6,768 bases of DNA from Gammaproteobacteria bacterium (GCA_028821035.1 JAPPHP010000155.1:1-6768), one strand, 5' to 3'. Shown: positions 1 to 6,429, counted from the first letter of the stretch. Translations and numbers: made by a program. Notes: generated by a model from the letters alone, not told the origin.

Positions 1-48
1 ATGCCACAGGAAACAGCCTTTTTCTACACCCTCCGTGAGCGATCCGGG

Positions 49-804
49 CTAGGGCCTTGCGCTCGCCTCGAACCGGTCGAGAAACAGGAGCACGCGCCGC
101 GCGTTCGCGCCAACGTCCGAGACCCCGATGCGGGATACCGAACGGGCATCGATCACCGATCCCTCGCCTGTGCCGCGTACCCGCACGACCATGTCGTCCT
201 TGAACCCGAACCAGAACGTGGCGTCCGTCGCCTCGACGAGACCCCGCGTCCGGTCGACGTTGACGATGGCCATGCCCATCGCCTCCAGGGTGTCGACCGC
301 GCGTTGCAGCGCCGGGTCCGGGGCGAGGCTCGCGTGCAGGCTCGTCAGTTGCGGCCAGGCCCCTTGCTGCGCCTCGGCGAGCGTCCCCTCGAGGATGGGC
401 TGTCCAGGGTCGTACGTGTGCGGATTCGAGCCTTCGGGTCGAAGGTCCGCGATGGCGTCGAAGGCCGGCGGATCGGCGATGTCGGTGGTGACCTGGTGGA
501 TCGGCGGGACGGTAAACACGCGCACGAACTGTAGGGCGAACGCACCGAGCACGACGGCGCAGACGGCCAGGGCCAGGTCCAGCGAAAGCAACTCGACCGC
601 TTGCGGGCGGCGAAGCGCCACGATCATGCGGCGGATGCCCAACGCGGTCCCGGCGAGGGCGAGGGCGATGCCGGCCGCCGCCACCAGGAAGCCGACGGTG
701 AAGGGCCAGAGCTCGAAACGCGAACCCGCCGCACTGATCACGAGCAGTGCCCCCGCGGCCAGCGAGCCCGCCAGGATGGTTTTCGTCCACCACGTGCCGC
801 CCAT
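49..804 (-). CDS. DUF1499 family membrane protein
   Basis: A 251-residue protein with three hydrophobic segments at about residues 8-26, 34-56 and 74-95, followed by a soluble domain from about residue 98. The soluble part has the hallmarks of DUF1499: PPIHQVTTD at 100-108 with nearby NP and Y residues, an FWFGFKDDMVVRVR block at 197-210, and a DARSVSRIGVSDVGANA block at 219-235. The family's biochemical role is unknown to me; the helices place it in the inner membrane, with the DUF1499 domain on one face. The ATG start at 802-804 is supported by a purine-rich GGGAG nine bases upstream on the minus strand. It is transcribed away from the glycyl-tRNA synthetase gene and appears to be a single-gene unit here, though what follows its stop lies outside the window. 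The family call is strong; function is not assigned. Confidence 0.88.
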   Translation of the reverse strand: MGGTWWTKTILAGSLAAGALLVISAAGSRFELWPFTVGFLVAAAGIALALAGTALGIRRMIVALRRPQAVELLSLDLALAVCAVVLGAFALQFVRVFTVPPIHQVTTDIADPPAFDAIADLRPEGSNPHTYDPGQPILEGTLAEAQQGAWPQLTSLHASLAPDPALQRAVDTLEAMGMAIVNVDRTRGLVEATDATFWFGFKDDMVVRVRGTGEGSVIDARSVSRIGVSDVGANARRVLLFLDRFEASARP

Positions 805-813
805 TGCTGCTTA

Positions 814-818
814 CTCCC
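814..818 (-). promoter_or_regulatory. Ribosome binding site of the DUF1499 gene
   Basis: On the minus strand this reads GGGAG, nine bases before the ATG at 804-802. It supports that start, and no better in-frame start is apparent nearby. Confidence 0.5.
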
Positions 819-940
819 GATCGAGACATCCCCAAGGGTCGTGGCGACCGACCCGCCCGGGTATCAGTGTGCCCGTGACGGGCCCCCGGCGAAAGAGGCG
901 CCGCGGCACACGCGCCATGCCGAAGCAGGGTCCCTTGCTG

Positions 941-946
941 TATAGT
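941..946 (+). promoter_or_regulatory. Candidate -10 element for the glycyl-tRNA synthetase transcript
   Basis: TATAGT matches the sigma70 -10 consensus at five of six positions and sits in an otherwise very GC-rich divergent gap. No convincing -35 lies 16-18 bases upstream; the best is ATGCCG at 917-922, three of six matches. If real, transcription would begin near 952-954, leaving a leader of under 40 bases before the GTG start at 991. It is judged on one hexamer only. Confidence 0.3.
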
Positions 947-980
947 CGCGCGCCTTGCCCGCCCCGCTGCGACACGCCCC

Positions 981-984
981 GGAG
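981..984 (+). promoter_or_regulatory. Ribosome binding site deciding the glyS start
   Basis: GGAG lies six bases before the GTG at 991. The frame could also open at TTG 955 (12 codons earlier) or ATG 1006 (5 codons later). TTG 955 falls at or next to the predicted transcription start, and ATG 1006 has no comparable purine run at good spacing. GTG 991 is therefore preferred. Confidence 0.55.
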
Positions 985-990
985 ACTGCC

Positions 991-2367
991 GTGCCCGCCC
1001 GATCCATGGAGGAACTCGTTGCCCTGTGCAAGCGCCGGGGGTTCGTCTTCCAGGCGAGCGAGCTCTACGGCGGGCTGCAGGGCGTGTACGACTACGGCCC
1101 GCTGGGCGTGGAACTCAAGAACAACCTGAAGGCCGCCTGGTGGCGGGCGATGGTCTACGAGCGGGACGACGTGGAGGGCCTCGACTCGGCGATCCTGACC
1201 AACCGCAAGGTGCTGCAGTACTCGGGGCACGAGGCCACGTTTACCGATCCCATGGTGGACTGTCGCCAGTGCCGGGCGCGGTGGCGCGCCGACCACCTGG
1301 AGGGCGGGCGCTGCCCGAAATGCGGCTCGGACGACCTGACGGAGCCGAGGCCGTTCAACCTCATGTTCCGTACGCAGGTGGGTCCGGTCGAGGATGCCTC
1401 GTCCACCGCCTACCTGCGCCCGGAGACGGCCCAGTCCATCTTCACGAACTTCAAGCATGTCGTTGACGCCACGTCCCGACGGCTGCCGTTCGGCATCGCG
1501 CAGGTCGGCAAGGCGTTCCGCAACGAGATCACGCCCCGCAACTTCATTTTCCGGGTGCGGGAGTTCGAGCAGATGGAGCTCGAGTTCTTCGTGGAGCCGG
1601 GTACGGACGAGGAGTGGCACGAGACGTGGGTGCAGGAACGGCTGGACTGGTGGCGGCGGCAGGGGATCGACCCCAACCGTCTGGAGCTGTACCGGGTACC
1701 GCCCGAGGAACTGGCGCACTACTCGAAGGCCACGTTCGATGTCATGTACCGCTTCCCCCACGGCGTCGAGGAACTCGAGGGCATCGCCAACCGGACGGAC
1801 TTCGACCTCGGGTCCCACACGAAGGACCAGGACAGCCTCGGCATCGACGCGTCGGTCGAGGAGAACCCGGACTCGAACGCCCGGCTCGCCATCAGGGACC
1901 TGCAGTCCGGCACCTGGCGCGTGCCGTACGTCATCGAGCCCTCGGCGGGCGTGGACCGCGGAGTGCTCGCGGTGCTGAACGAGGCCTACCGCGTGGAGAC
2001 CCTGGACAACGGCTCGACGCGGACCGTCCTCGGGCTCAAGCCCCACCTGGCGCCGGTCAAGGTGGCCGTACTGCCGCTCAAGCGCAACCACGAGGGCATC
2101 GTCGCCCGGGCGCGGGCGATCCGTAAGGAGCTGCAGGCTCTGGGCTTCGGCCGGGTGCTCTACGAGGACACGGGCAACATCGGCAAGGGCTATCGGCGCC
2201 ACGACGAGGTGGGCACGCCGCTGTGCCTCACCGTGGACTTTCAGACCATCGAGGAGGACGACACGGTCACCGTGCGCGACCGCGACACCATGGCGCAGAC
2301 GCGCCTGGCAGTCGCCGAACTGCCCGCGTACGTCGGCGAGTACTTCTCGGCAGGCGCCGGATCGTGA
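991..2367 (+). CDS. glyS: Glycyl-tRNA synthetase, single-chain (class II, homodimer type)
   Basis: This enzyme charges tRNA-Gly with glycine using ATP, in the cytoplasm. The 458-residue product has the full architecture of the eukaryote/actinobacterial-type GlyRS: an N-terminal FVFQASELYGG and YDYGPLG block near residues 18-36, and a zinc-knuckle-like pair of CxxC motifs at C91/C94 and C108/C111. It continues with a YLRPETAQ block, class II motif 2 beginning FRNEITPRNF at 176, and motif 3 GVDRGVLAVL from 320. The C-terminal anticodon-binding domain spans about 347-455, including the GTPLCLTVDFQTIE stretch. Length fits the family (about 460). The GTG start is chosen from its GGAG site; an ATG five codons in is possible. 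Its stop overlaps the start of the GcvR-like gene. Most gammaproteobacteria use an unrelated two-subunit GlyQ/GlyS enzyme, so this form bears on taxonomy or on gene replacement. The symbol glyS is also used for the beta subunit of that other enzyme; here it means the single-chain form. Confidence 0.95.
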   Translation: MPARSMEELVALCKRRGFVFQASELYGGLQGVYDYGPLGVELKNNLKAAWWRAMVYERDDVEGLDSAILTNRKVLQYSGHEATFTDPMVDCRQCRARWRADHLEGGRCPKCGSDDLTEPRPFNLMFRTQVGPVEDASSTAYLRPETAQSIFTNFKHVVDATSRRLPFGIAQVGKAFRNEITPRNFIFRVREFEQMELEFFVEPGTDEEWHETWVQERLDWWRRQGIDPNRLELYRVPPEELAHYSKATFDVMYRFPHGVEELEGIANRTDFDLGSHTKDQDSLGIDASVEENPDSNARLAIRDLQSGTWRVPYVIEPSAGVDRGVLAVLNEAYRVETLDNGSTRTVLGLKPHLAPVKVAVLPLKRNHEGIVARARAIRKELQALGFGRVLYEDTGNIGKGYRRHDEVGTPLCLTVDFQTIEEDDTVTVRDRDTMAQTRLAVAELPAYVGEYFSAGAGS

Positions 2368-2885
2368 GCCGGGTCGTCATCTCGGTCATCGGCCACGACC
2401 GGCCGGGGCTCGTGAACGATCTCGCGAAGCTCGCCGCCGATCTCAATCTCTCCATCGAGGACAGTCGCATGACGGTCCTCGGCGGCGAGTTCGCCGTGCT
2501 GATGAGCGTCGCGGGAGGAGACCTCGCCCTTCGTCGCCTCGAGACCAAGCTCGAGCGCCTCGCCGAGGACAGGGACCTGGCGTGGCTGCTGCGCCCCACC
2601 GGGGAGCGCGCCGACGTCGAGGGCCGGGTGCCGTACACGGTCAGCGTGACGGCCATGGACCATCCCGGCATCGTGCACCGAGTGGCCAGCTTCTTCTCGT
2701 CCCGGGACATCAACATCTACAACCTGGATACGGTGAGCGAACGCGCCGCCCACACCGGCACCCCCATCTTCTCCCTCGTCATGGAGGTCGAGCTGCCCCC
2801 GGACGTGCGGATCGCGGAGCTGCGCGACGCCTTCTTCTACTTCTGCGACGACCACGACCTGGACGCGGAGTTCCGGCCCAGTTGA
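2364..2885 (+). CDS. GcvR-like protein with two ACT domains
   Basis: A 173-residue protein made almost entirely of two ACT domains, at about residues 3-75 and 88-170. The first begins with SVIGHDRPGLVND (7-19) and continues into a SIEDSRMTVLGGEF block that closely resembles the start of E. coli GcvR. The second begins at MDHPGIVHRVASFF (98-111). There is no DNA-binding domain. In E. coli, GcvR represses the glycine cleavage operon by binding the activator GcvA, and glycine relieves this; the same role here is inferred from family only. The GTG start lies in GTGA, where its last three bases are the TGA stop of the GlyRS gene, so translation is probably coupled. Any upstream start would lie deep inside that gene. 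Pairing with GlyRS fits a glycine-sensing role. A generic ACT-domain regulator is the alternative. Confidence 0.85.
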   Translation: MSRVVISVIGHDRPGLVNDLAKLAADLNLSIEDSRMTVLGGEFAVLMSVAGGDLALRRLETKLERLAEDRDLAWLLRPTGERADVEGRVPYTVSVTAMDHPGIVHRVASFFSSRDINIYNLDTVSERAAHTGTPIFSLVMEVELPPDVRIAELRDAFFYFCDDHDLDAEFRPS

Positions 2886-2887
2886 CG

Positions 2888-2901
2888 CGGCCCCGGGGCC
2901 G
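2888..2901. repeat. Perfect 14-base GC palindrome after the GcvR-like gene
   Basis: CGGCCCCGGGGCCG is its own reverse complement and starts two bases after the TGA stop at 2885. As RNA it could form a short GC hairpin (five pairs, four-base loop), extendable by a wobble and one further pair. No U-tract follows, so it is not a classical intrinsic terminator. It could protect the 3' end or be chance in GC-rich DNA. Confidence 0.35.
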
Positions 2902-2909
2902 TGCGTCGA

Positions 2910-2939
2910 TTGACAATCTCGGGCCCCAAACCGCAAGAT
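2910..2939 (+). promoter_or_regulatory. Candidate sigma70-type promoter for cysC and the glycan genes
   Basis: A perfect -35 hexamer TTGACA (2910-2915) is followed after 18 bases by CAAGAT (2934-2939), a three-of-six match to TATAAT. It lies in the only sizeable gap of the plus-strand series and leaves a leader of roughly 20-25 bases before the ATG at 2969. The exact TTGACA in such GC-rich sequence is the main support; the -10 is weak. Confidence 0.42.
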
Positions 2940-2968
2940 GCGCGGCCTTGCCGCAGGCCCGCCGCCCT

Positions 2969-3580
2969 ATGGACCCAAGCCCCGACATCGCTCCCGTGGA
3001 GCATCGGGTCGCGCTTTGCGACCGGGAGCGGAGGAATGCCCACCGGGGGGGCGTCCTGTGGCTGACCGGGCTGTCCGGCGCCGGCAAGACGACCCTGGCG
3101 TTCGCGCTCGAGGAGCGGCTGTTCCGCGACGGTCTGCAGGTCTACGTGCTCGACGGGGACAACGTGCGCCATGGCCTGAACGCGGATCTCGGGTTCTCAC
3201 GCGCGGACCGGGGCGAGAACATCCGGCGCGCCGGCGAGGTGGCGGCCCTGTTCGCCGATGCCGGCGTCCTCTGCATCGCGGCGTTCATCTCCCCGTACCG
3301 CGAGGACCGCGCCGCCGCCCGCGCCGCCGCCCCCGGCCGTTTCCACGAGGTCTACGTGCGGGCCGACCTCGCCACCTGCGAACGGCGTGACCCGAAGGGC
3401 CTCTACCGCCGGGCGCGGGCGGGGGAGATCAGCAACTTCACGGCCGTCGACGATGTCTACGAAGCGCCCGACCGTCCGTCGCTGACCATCGATACGACCG
3501 TCGACAGCGTGGAGCGTTGCGTCACGATCCTGAGCGAGTACGTCGGGGCGCATTTCCGTCGGCCCGACGGAGCCCGGTGA
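2969..3580 (+). CDS. cysC: Adenylylsulfate (APS) kinase
   Basis: This enzyme phosphorylates adenosine 5'-phosphosulfate with ATP to give PAPS, the universal sulfate donor, in the cytoplasm. The 203-residue product matches the CysC family in length and motifs. These are the P-loop GLSGAGKTT at 34-42, LDGDNVRHGLN at 61-71, the RGENIRR block at 81-87, and AFISPYREDR at 105-114, whose S108 aligns with the phosphoserine position of E. coli CysC. The C-terminal block DPKGLYRRARAGEISNF spans 141-157 and is followed by a YEAP motif at 164-167. The ATG start has only a weak upstream purine site. No ATP sulfurylase (cysD/cysN or sat) is in the window, so APS must come from elsewhere. It lies 60 bases before a gene whose N-terminus is a sulfotransferase, suggesting PAPS for sulfating a product rather than for cysteine synthesis. 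Confidence 0.95.
   Translation: MDPSPDIAPVEHRVALCDRERRNAHRGGVLWLTGLSGAGKTTLAFALEERLFRDGLQVYVLDGDNVRHGLNADLGFSRADRGENIRRAGEVAALFADAGVLCIAAFISPYREDRAAARAAAPGRFHEVYVRADLATCERRDPKGLYRRARAGEISNFTAVDDVYEAPDRPSLTIDTTVDSVERCVTILSEYVGAHFRRPDGAR
3555..3571. repeat. Inverted repeat at the 3' end of cysC
   Basis: Two 8-base arms, TCCGTCGG (3555-3562) and CCGACGGA (3564-3571), flank a single C. As RNA this could fold with about six stem pairs around a GGCCC loop. It lies just inside the end of cysC, with the stop at 3578-3580, and has no U-tract. Its function is unknown and it may be coincidental. Confidence 0.4.
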
Positions 3581-3629
3581 CGCGGCTCCGCGATCGGGAG
3601 GCACGACCGGTGACGGCGCACGCCGATAC

Positions 3630-3634
3630 GGGAG
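3630..3634 (+). promoter_or_regulatory. Ribosome binding site deciding the fusion-gene start
   Basis: GGGAG lies six bases before the GTG at 3641. This spacing supports GTG 3641, which places the PAPS-binding loop ten residues into the protein, as expected for the family. The next in-frame ATG (3671) would cut into that loop. Confidence 0.65.
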
Positions 3635-3640
3635 TCTGAC

Positions 3641-6418
3641 GTGCAAAGGGCGGCCATCGTCGTGGCGGGGATGCACCGCAGCGGCACCTCCGCGCTGACG
3701 CGCGTGCTGGCAAGCCTCGGGTGTGCGTTGCCGAAGACGCTCATGGAGCCGAACGAGTACAACACCGAGGGGTACTGGGAGTCGGAAGCCGTGGCCGCCC
3801 TCAACGACGCCGTCCTCGAGTCGGCCGGCTCGAGCTGGGACGACTGGGAGCCGTTCAACCCGGAGTGGTATGCCTCGCCGGTCGCGGCGACCTGGCGGGA
3901 GCGGGCACGGAAGGTGCTCGAAGACGAGTTCGGCGACAGCCGGCTGTTCGTGCTCAAGGACCCGCGGGCATGTCGCCTGCTGCCGTTCTGGACGGACGCG
4001 CTAACGGCGTTCGGGGCGGACCCACACGTCGTCCTGCCTATTCGGAACCCGCTGGAGGTGGCGGATTCCCTGCGGGAACGGGACACGATCGATCCGTCGG
4101 TCGGACTGCTGCTCTGGTTGCGGAATGTCCTGGAAGCGGAGGCGGCCTCGCGCAACCTGCCGCGCGCGTTCGTGCGGTTCGAGGACCTGCTCCGGAACTG
4201 GCAGCCGCTCGCGGAGGTCATGGGCCGCGACCTGGGGCTCTCGTGGCCGCGCCGCTCGACGTCGGCGAACCTGGAGATCGGAGATGGCCTGAACCCGTCG
4301 GCCCGTCACCACCTCCAGGAAGACTCCGCTGTGCTCGACAACCCCGAGCTGTCGCGGTGGATCGAGTCCACGTTCGAGATCCTGGATCGATGGACGCGGG
4401 GCGAGGCCAGGGCGTCCGACCGCGAGGCGCTGGACGCCACCAGGGTCGCGTTCGGCGAGGCGGGCACCGCGTTTGCCCGTCCGATCGCGAGCGGTATGCG
4501 AGCGGGGCAGCGGAACGTGGGGCTCGAACGCGAGGTGGACGCCCTCAACGCCGTCGTGGCGGACCGGGAAGGGCAGATCGACTCGCTCAACCGCGCGGTC
4601 GCCGACCGGGACGACAACGTCGCGCATCTCGACGGTGTCGTACGGGACAAGGATCGAGAACTCGATAGGCTGGGGCGCAACCTGACCGAGCGCGATCGCA
4701 CGATCGACGCCCTGAACCACGACATCGCCGGGCGCGACGGCGAGATCAAGACGCGCGGGGACCGCATAGAGGCGCTCGAAGGCGTGGTCGTGGATCGCGA
4801 TGGCCAGATCGAGTCGCTGCACGGTGTGATCGATCACCGGGACCAGGAACTCGCCGGTGTCTATGCCAGCGCTTCGTGGCGCGTCACCAAGCCGCTGCGC
4901 ACCGGCAAGCAGGCGCTCCTCGGCGGCGCCCGCGCGGTGTCGCGGGGTATGCGCCGGGCGATCCAGCGCACGTTGCGAATTTCCTGGCGACTGCTGCCAC
5001 TGCCGCGGGGGACGCGCGAGGCATTGCGGCGCCGGGCGCTCCGGTGGGCTCCGAAGACCGCACGACCGGGGTCGGGACCGGCCGCGCCACGCGGCTATGT
5101 GGACTCGGGGTGGCTGGACCTCGCTGACCTCCATTACGAGGCGCGCCGCAACGACGGCAGCCTGCCGATCCTGTTCCACCCGGAGTGGTATCTCGCAACC
5201 AATCCCGACATCCGGACTGCGGGCATCGACCCACTGACGCATTACGTCGAACACGGGGCCGTGGAGGGGCGCTGGCCGGTCGACCTCGAGGCCGACGCGA
5301 TCGATCCGACGATCGAGGCACTGCATCGTCTCGACGTGGGGTCGGAAGACGCGGAAGCGTTCGACCCGGCGTTCGCGCGGGTCCTCTACCCAGATCTGGC
5401 TGCCCTCAGCGACGGCGAGTTGGCGCTCGTCTGCGGCGAGGGAACCGAGCGCGTGGGCTCGAAGGGCCGGTTCGTGGCCGACCTCTGCGAGAACCCGAGG
5501 GAGATCCCCCTCGACTTCCAGGCGGCGGAGTACATCCGGCTGTACCCGGATCTGCGCTGGCTGGCGGACCAGTCCCCGCTCGAGGCGCTGCGGCACTACA
5601 TGTGCCACGGACGGTTCGAACCGCGGCTGCACACGGTGCGGGCGGACCCCGTGGAGTCGTCCGTCGAGGCCGCGGGGGGCGACGGGTCCGTCCCGGGCCC
5701 CGGCCGTTCGGAGCGACCCCTCTGCGTCCTCGTGCACGTGTTCTACCCGGAATTGTGGGAGGAGCTGTCCGGGTACATCCGCAACCTGCCTGCCGGCAGT
5801 TACGATCTGTACGTCAATCTGGTGGACGACACCTTCGACGCCACGCTGCTCGGACGCGTTCGCGACACGTTCCCGGAGGCGCGCGTCTACGTCAGCGAGA
5901 ATGTCGGACGCGACATCGGCGGGCACTTCCAGTTGTTGCGCAACCTGCCGATGGAGGACTACCGGCTGTTCTGCCTGCTGCACACGAAGAAGAGCCCGCA
6001 CATGGCCGAGGGCGAAGTGCAACGGTGGCGCCGGAAGTTGCTGGAGCCCTTGCTGGGAACGCCGGACTGCGCGGCGAAGAACGTCGAGGCCATGCTCGAC
6101 GACGACTCGATCGGGGTGCTGGGATCGGCGCAGTGCCGATACTGCGGGATGACCGCGAACCGCGAGAAGTACGACCTGCTGCTGGAACGCCTGCAGGTGT
6201 CCGAGGACATGGAAGAGCCGGAGTTTCTGTCGGGCACCATGATGCTCGTACGCCGGGAGGTGCTGCGGCGCGTGTTCGATGCCGCCGGCGGCATCGTCTT
6301 CGAGCATAGCGCCGACCATGCCGGGCAGGGCGACCCCGACGGGGCCTGGGCGCACGCGGTCGAGCGGGTCTTCGGAGCCGTGGTGCGAGATCTGAACTAC
6401 CGCTTCGAGTGGCGCTGA
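3641..6418 (+). CDS. Sulfotransferase / coiled-coil / RgpF-like fusion protein
   Basis: A 925-residue multidomain protein. Residues 1 to about 250 are a PAPS-dependent sulfotransferase: the 5'-phosphosulfate loop AGMHRSGTSAL at 9-19, an NTEGYWE block near 43-49, KDPRA at 106-110, and the 3'-phosphate motif IRNPLEVADSL at 134-144 with R135 and S143. Residues 295-406 are 16 uninterrupted heptads of coiled coil. SWRVTKPLR at 412-420 opens a basic, partly amphipathic linker to about 490. Three short repeats with a Y-x(4)-PD or similar core follow near 512-525, 574-590 and 624-640. Residues 693-925 resemble rhamnan synthesis protein F, with the NVGRDIGGH motif at 754-762 and LHTKKSPH at 780-787. 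No signal peptide or clear membrane segment is seen, so it should act in the cytoplasm or at the inner face of the membrane. The likely role is sulfation plus sugar transfer or chain assembly of a surface glycan. The domain calls are seen in the sequence; acceptor and linkage are unknown. The gene lies 60 bases after cysC and 11 before the next glycosyltransferase. Confidence 0.88.
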   Translation: MQRAAIVVAGMHRSGTSALTRVLASLGCALPKTLMEPNEYNTEGYWESEAVAALNDAVLESAGSSWDDWEPFNPEWYASPVAATWRERARKVLEDEFGDSRLFVLKDPRACRLLPFWTDALTAFGADPHVVLPIRNPLEVADSLRERDTIDPSVGLLLWLRNVLEAEAASRNLPRAFVRFEDLLRNWQPLAEVMGRDLGLSWPRRSTSANLEIGDGLNPSARHHLQEDSAVLDNPELSRWIESTFEILDRWTRGEARASDREALDATRVAFGEAGTAFARPIASGMRAGQRNVGLEREVDALNAVVADREGQIDSLNRAVADRDDNVAHLDGVVRDKDRELDRLGRNLTERDRTIDALNHDIAGRDGEIKTRGDRIEALEGVVVDRDGQIESLHGVIDHRDQELAGVYASASWRVTKPLRTGKQALLGGARAVSRGMRRAIQRTLRISWRLLPLPRGTREALRRRALRWAPKTARPGSGPAAPRGYVDSGWLDLADLHYEARRNDGSLPILFHPEWYLATNPDIRTAGIDPLTHYVEHGAVEGRWPVDLEADAIDPTIEALHRLDVGSEDAEAFDPAFARVLYPDLAALSDGELALVCGEGTERVGSKGRFVADLCENPREIPLDFQAAEYIRLYPDLRWLADQSPLEALRHYMCHGRFEPRLHTVRADPVESSVEAAGGDGSVPGPGRSERPLCVLVHVFYPELWEELSGYIRNLPAGSYDLYVNLVDDTFDATLLGRVRDTFPEARVYVSENVGRDIGGHFQLLRNLPMEDYRLFCLLHTKKSPHMAEGEVQRWRRKLLEPLLGTPDCAAKNVEAMLDDDSIGVLGSAQCRYCGMTANREKYDLLLERLQVSEDMEEPEFLSGTMMLVRREVLRRVFDAAGGIVFEHSADHAGQGDPDGAWAHAVERVFGAVVRDLNYRFEWR
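4523..4858 (+). repeat. Diverged tandem 42-base repeat encoding a 14-residue coiled-coil unit
   Basis: This stretch encodes 16 heptads in a row that mostly alternate between two types: one like RDGQIDS and one like LNRAVAD. A pair forms a 14-residue (42-base) unit, with copies starting RE/RD/KD followed by LN/LD/LG. One extra heptad (RGDRIEA) interrupts the alternation. The copies have diverged in DNA but keep the same spacing and charge pattern, pointing to past tandem duplication. Confidence 0.75.
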
Positions 6419-6420
6419 CG

Positions 6421-6424
6421 GAGG
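6421..6424 (+). promoter_or_regulatory. Ribosome binding site of the 3' glycosyltransferase gene
   Basis: GAGG lies five bases before the GTG at 6430 and two bases after the stop of the fusion gene. It favours GTG 6430 over the in-frame GTG at 6409, which lies inside the fusion gene and lacks a clear purine site. Confidence 0.6.
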
Positions 6425-6429
6425 CGATC

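Noticed and set aside
1..48. ATG at base 1 opening a 177-codon plus-strand frame
   Set aside because: Most of it is antisense to the DUF1499 gene and it encodes no recognisable protein.
871..883. Short hairpin GCCCG-TGA-CGGGC in the divergent gap, considered as a terminator or operator
   Set aside because: Only five pairs with a three-base loop and no T-tract; a length easily met by chance at this G+C content.
955..990. TTG 955 as the start of glycyl-tRNA synthetase, adding 12 residues
   Set aside because: The added residues do not match the family N-terminus and would start at or next to the predicted transcription start. GTG 991 has a well-spaced GGAG.
128..1129. A 333-codon plus-strand open frame covering the DUF1499 gene and the divergent gap
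   Set aside because: It is antisense to a well-supported DUF1499 gene, runs into glyS in another frame and is Arg/Ser/Pro-rich with no motif.
811..2202. A 463-codon minus-strand open frame opposite the glycyl-tRNA synthetase
   Set aside because: The plus-strand frame carries all GlyRS motifs. The minus frame has no recognisable motif and low-complexity composition, so it is a shadow.
3581..3592. Small inverted repeat CGCGGCTCCGCG after the cysC stop, considered as a terminator
   Set aside because: The stem is only four pairs with a four-base loop and no U-run follows, and the next gene starts soon after on the same strand.
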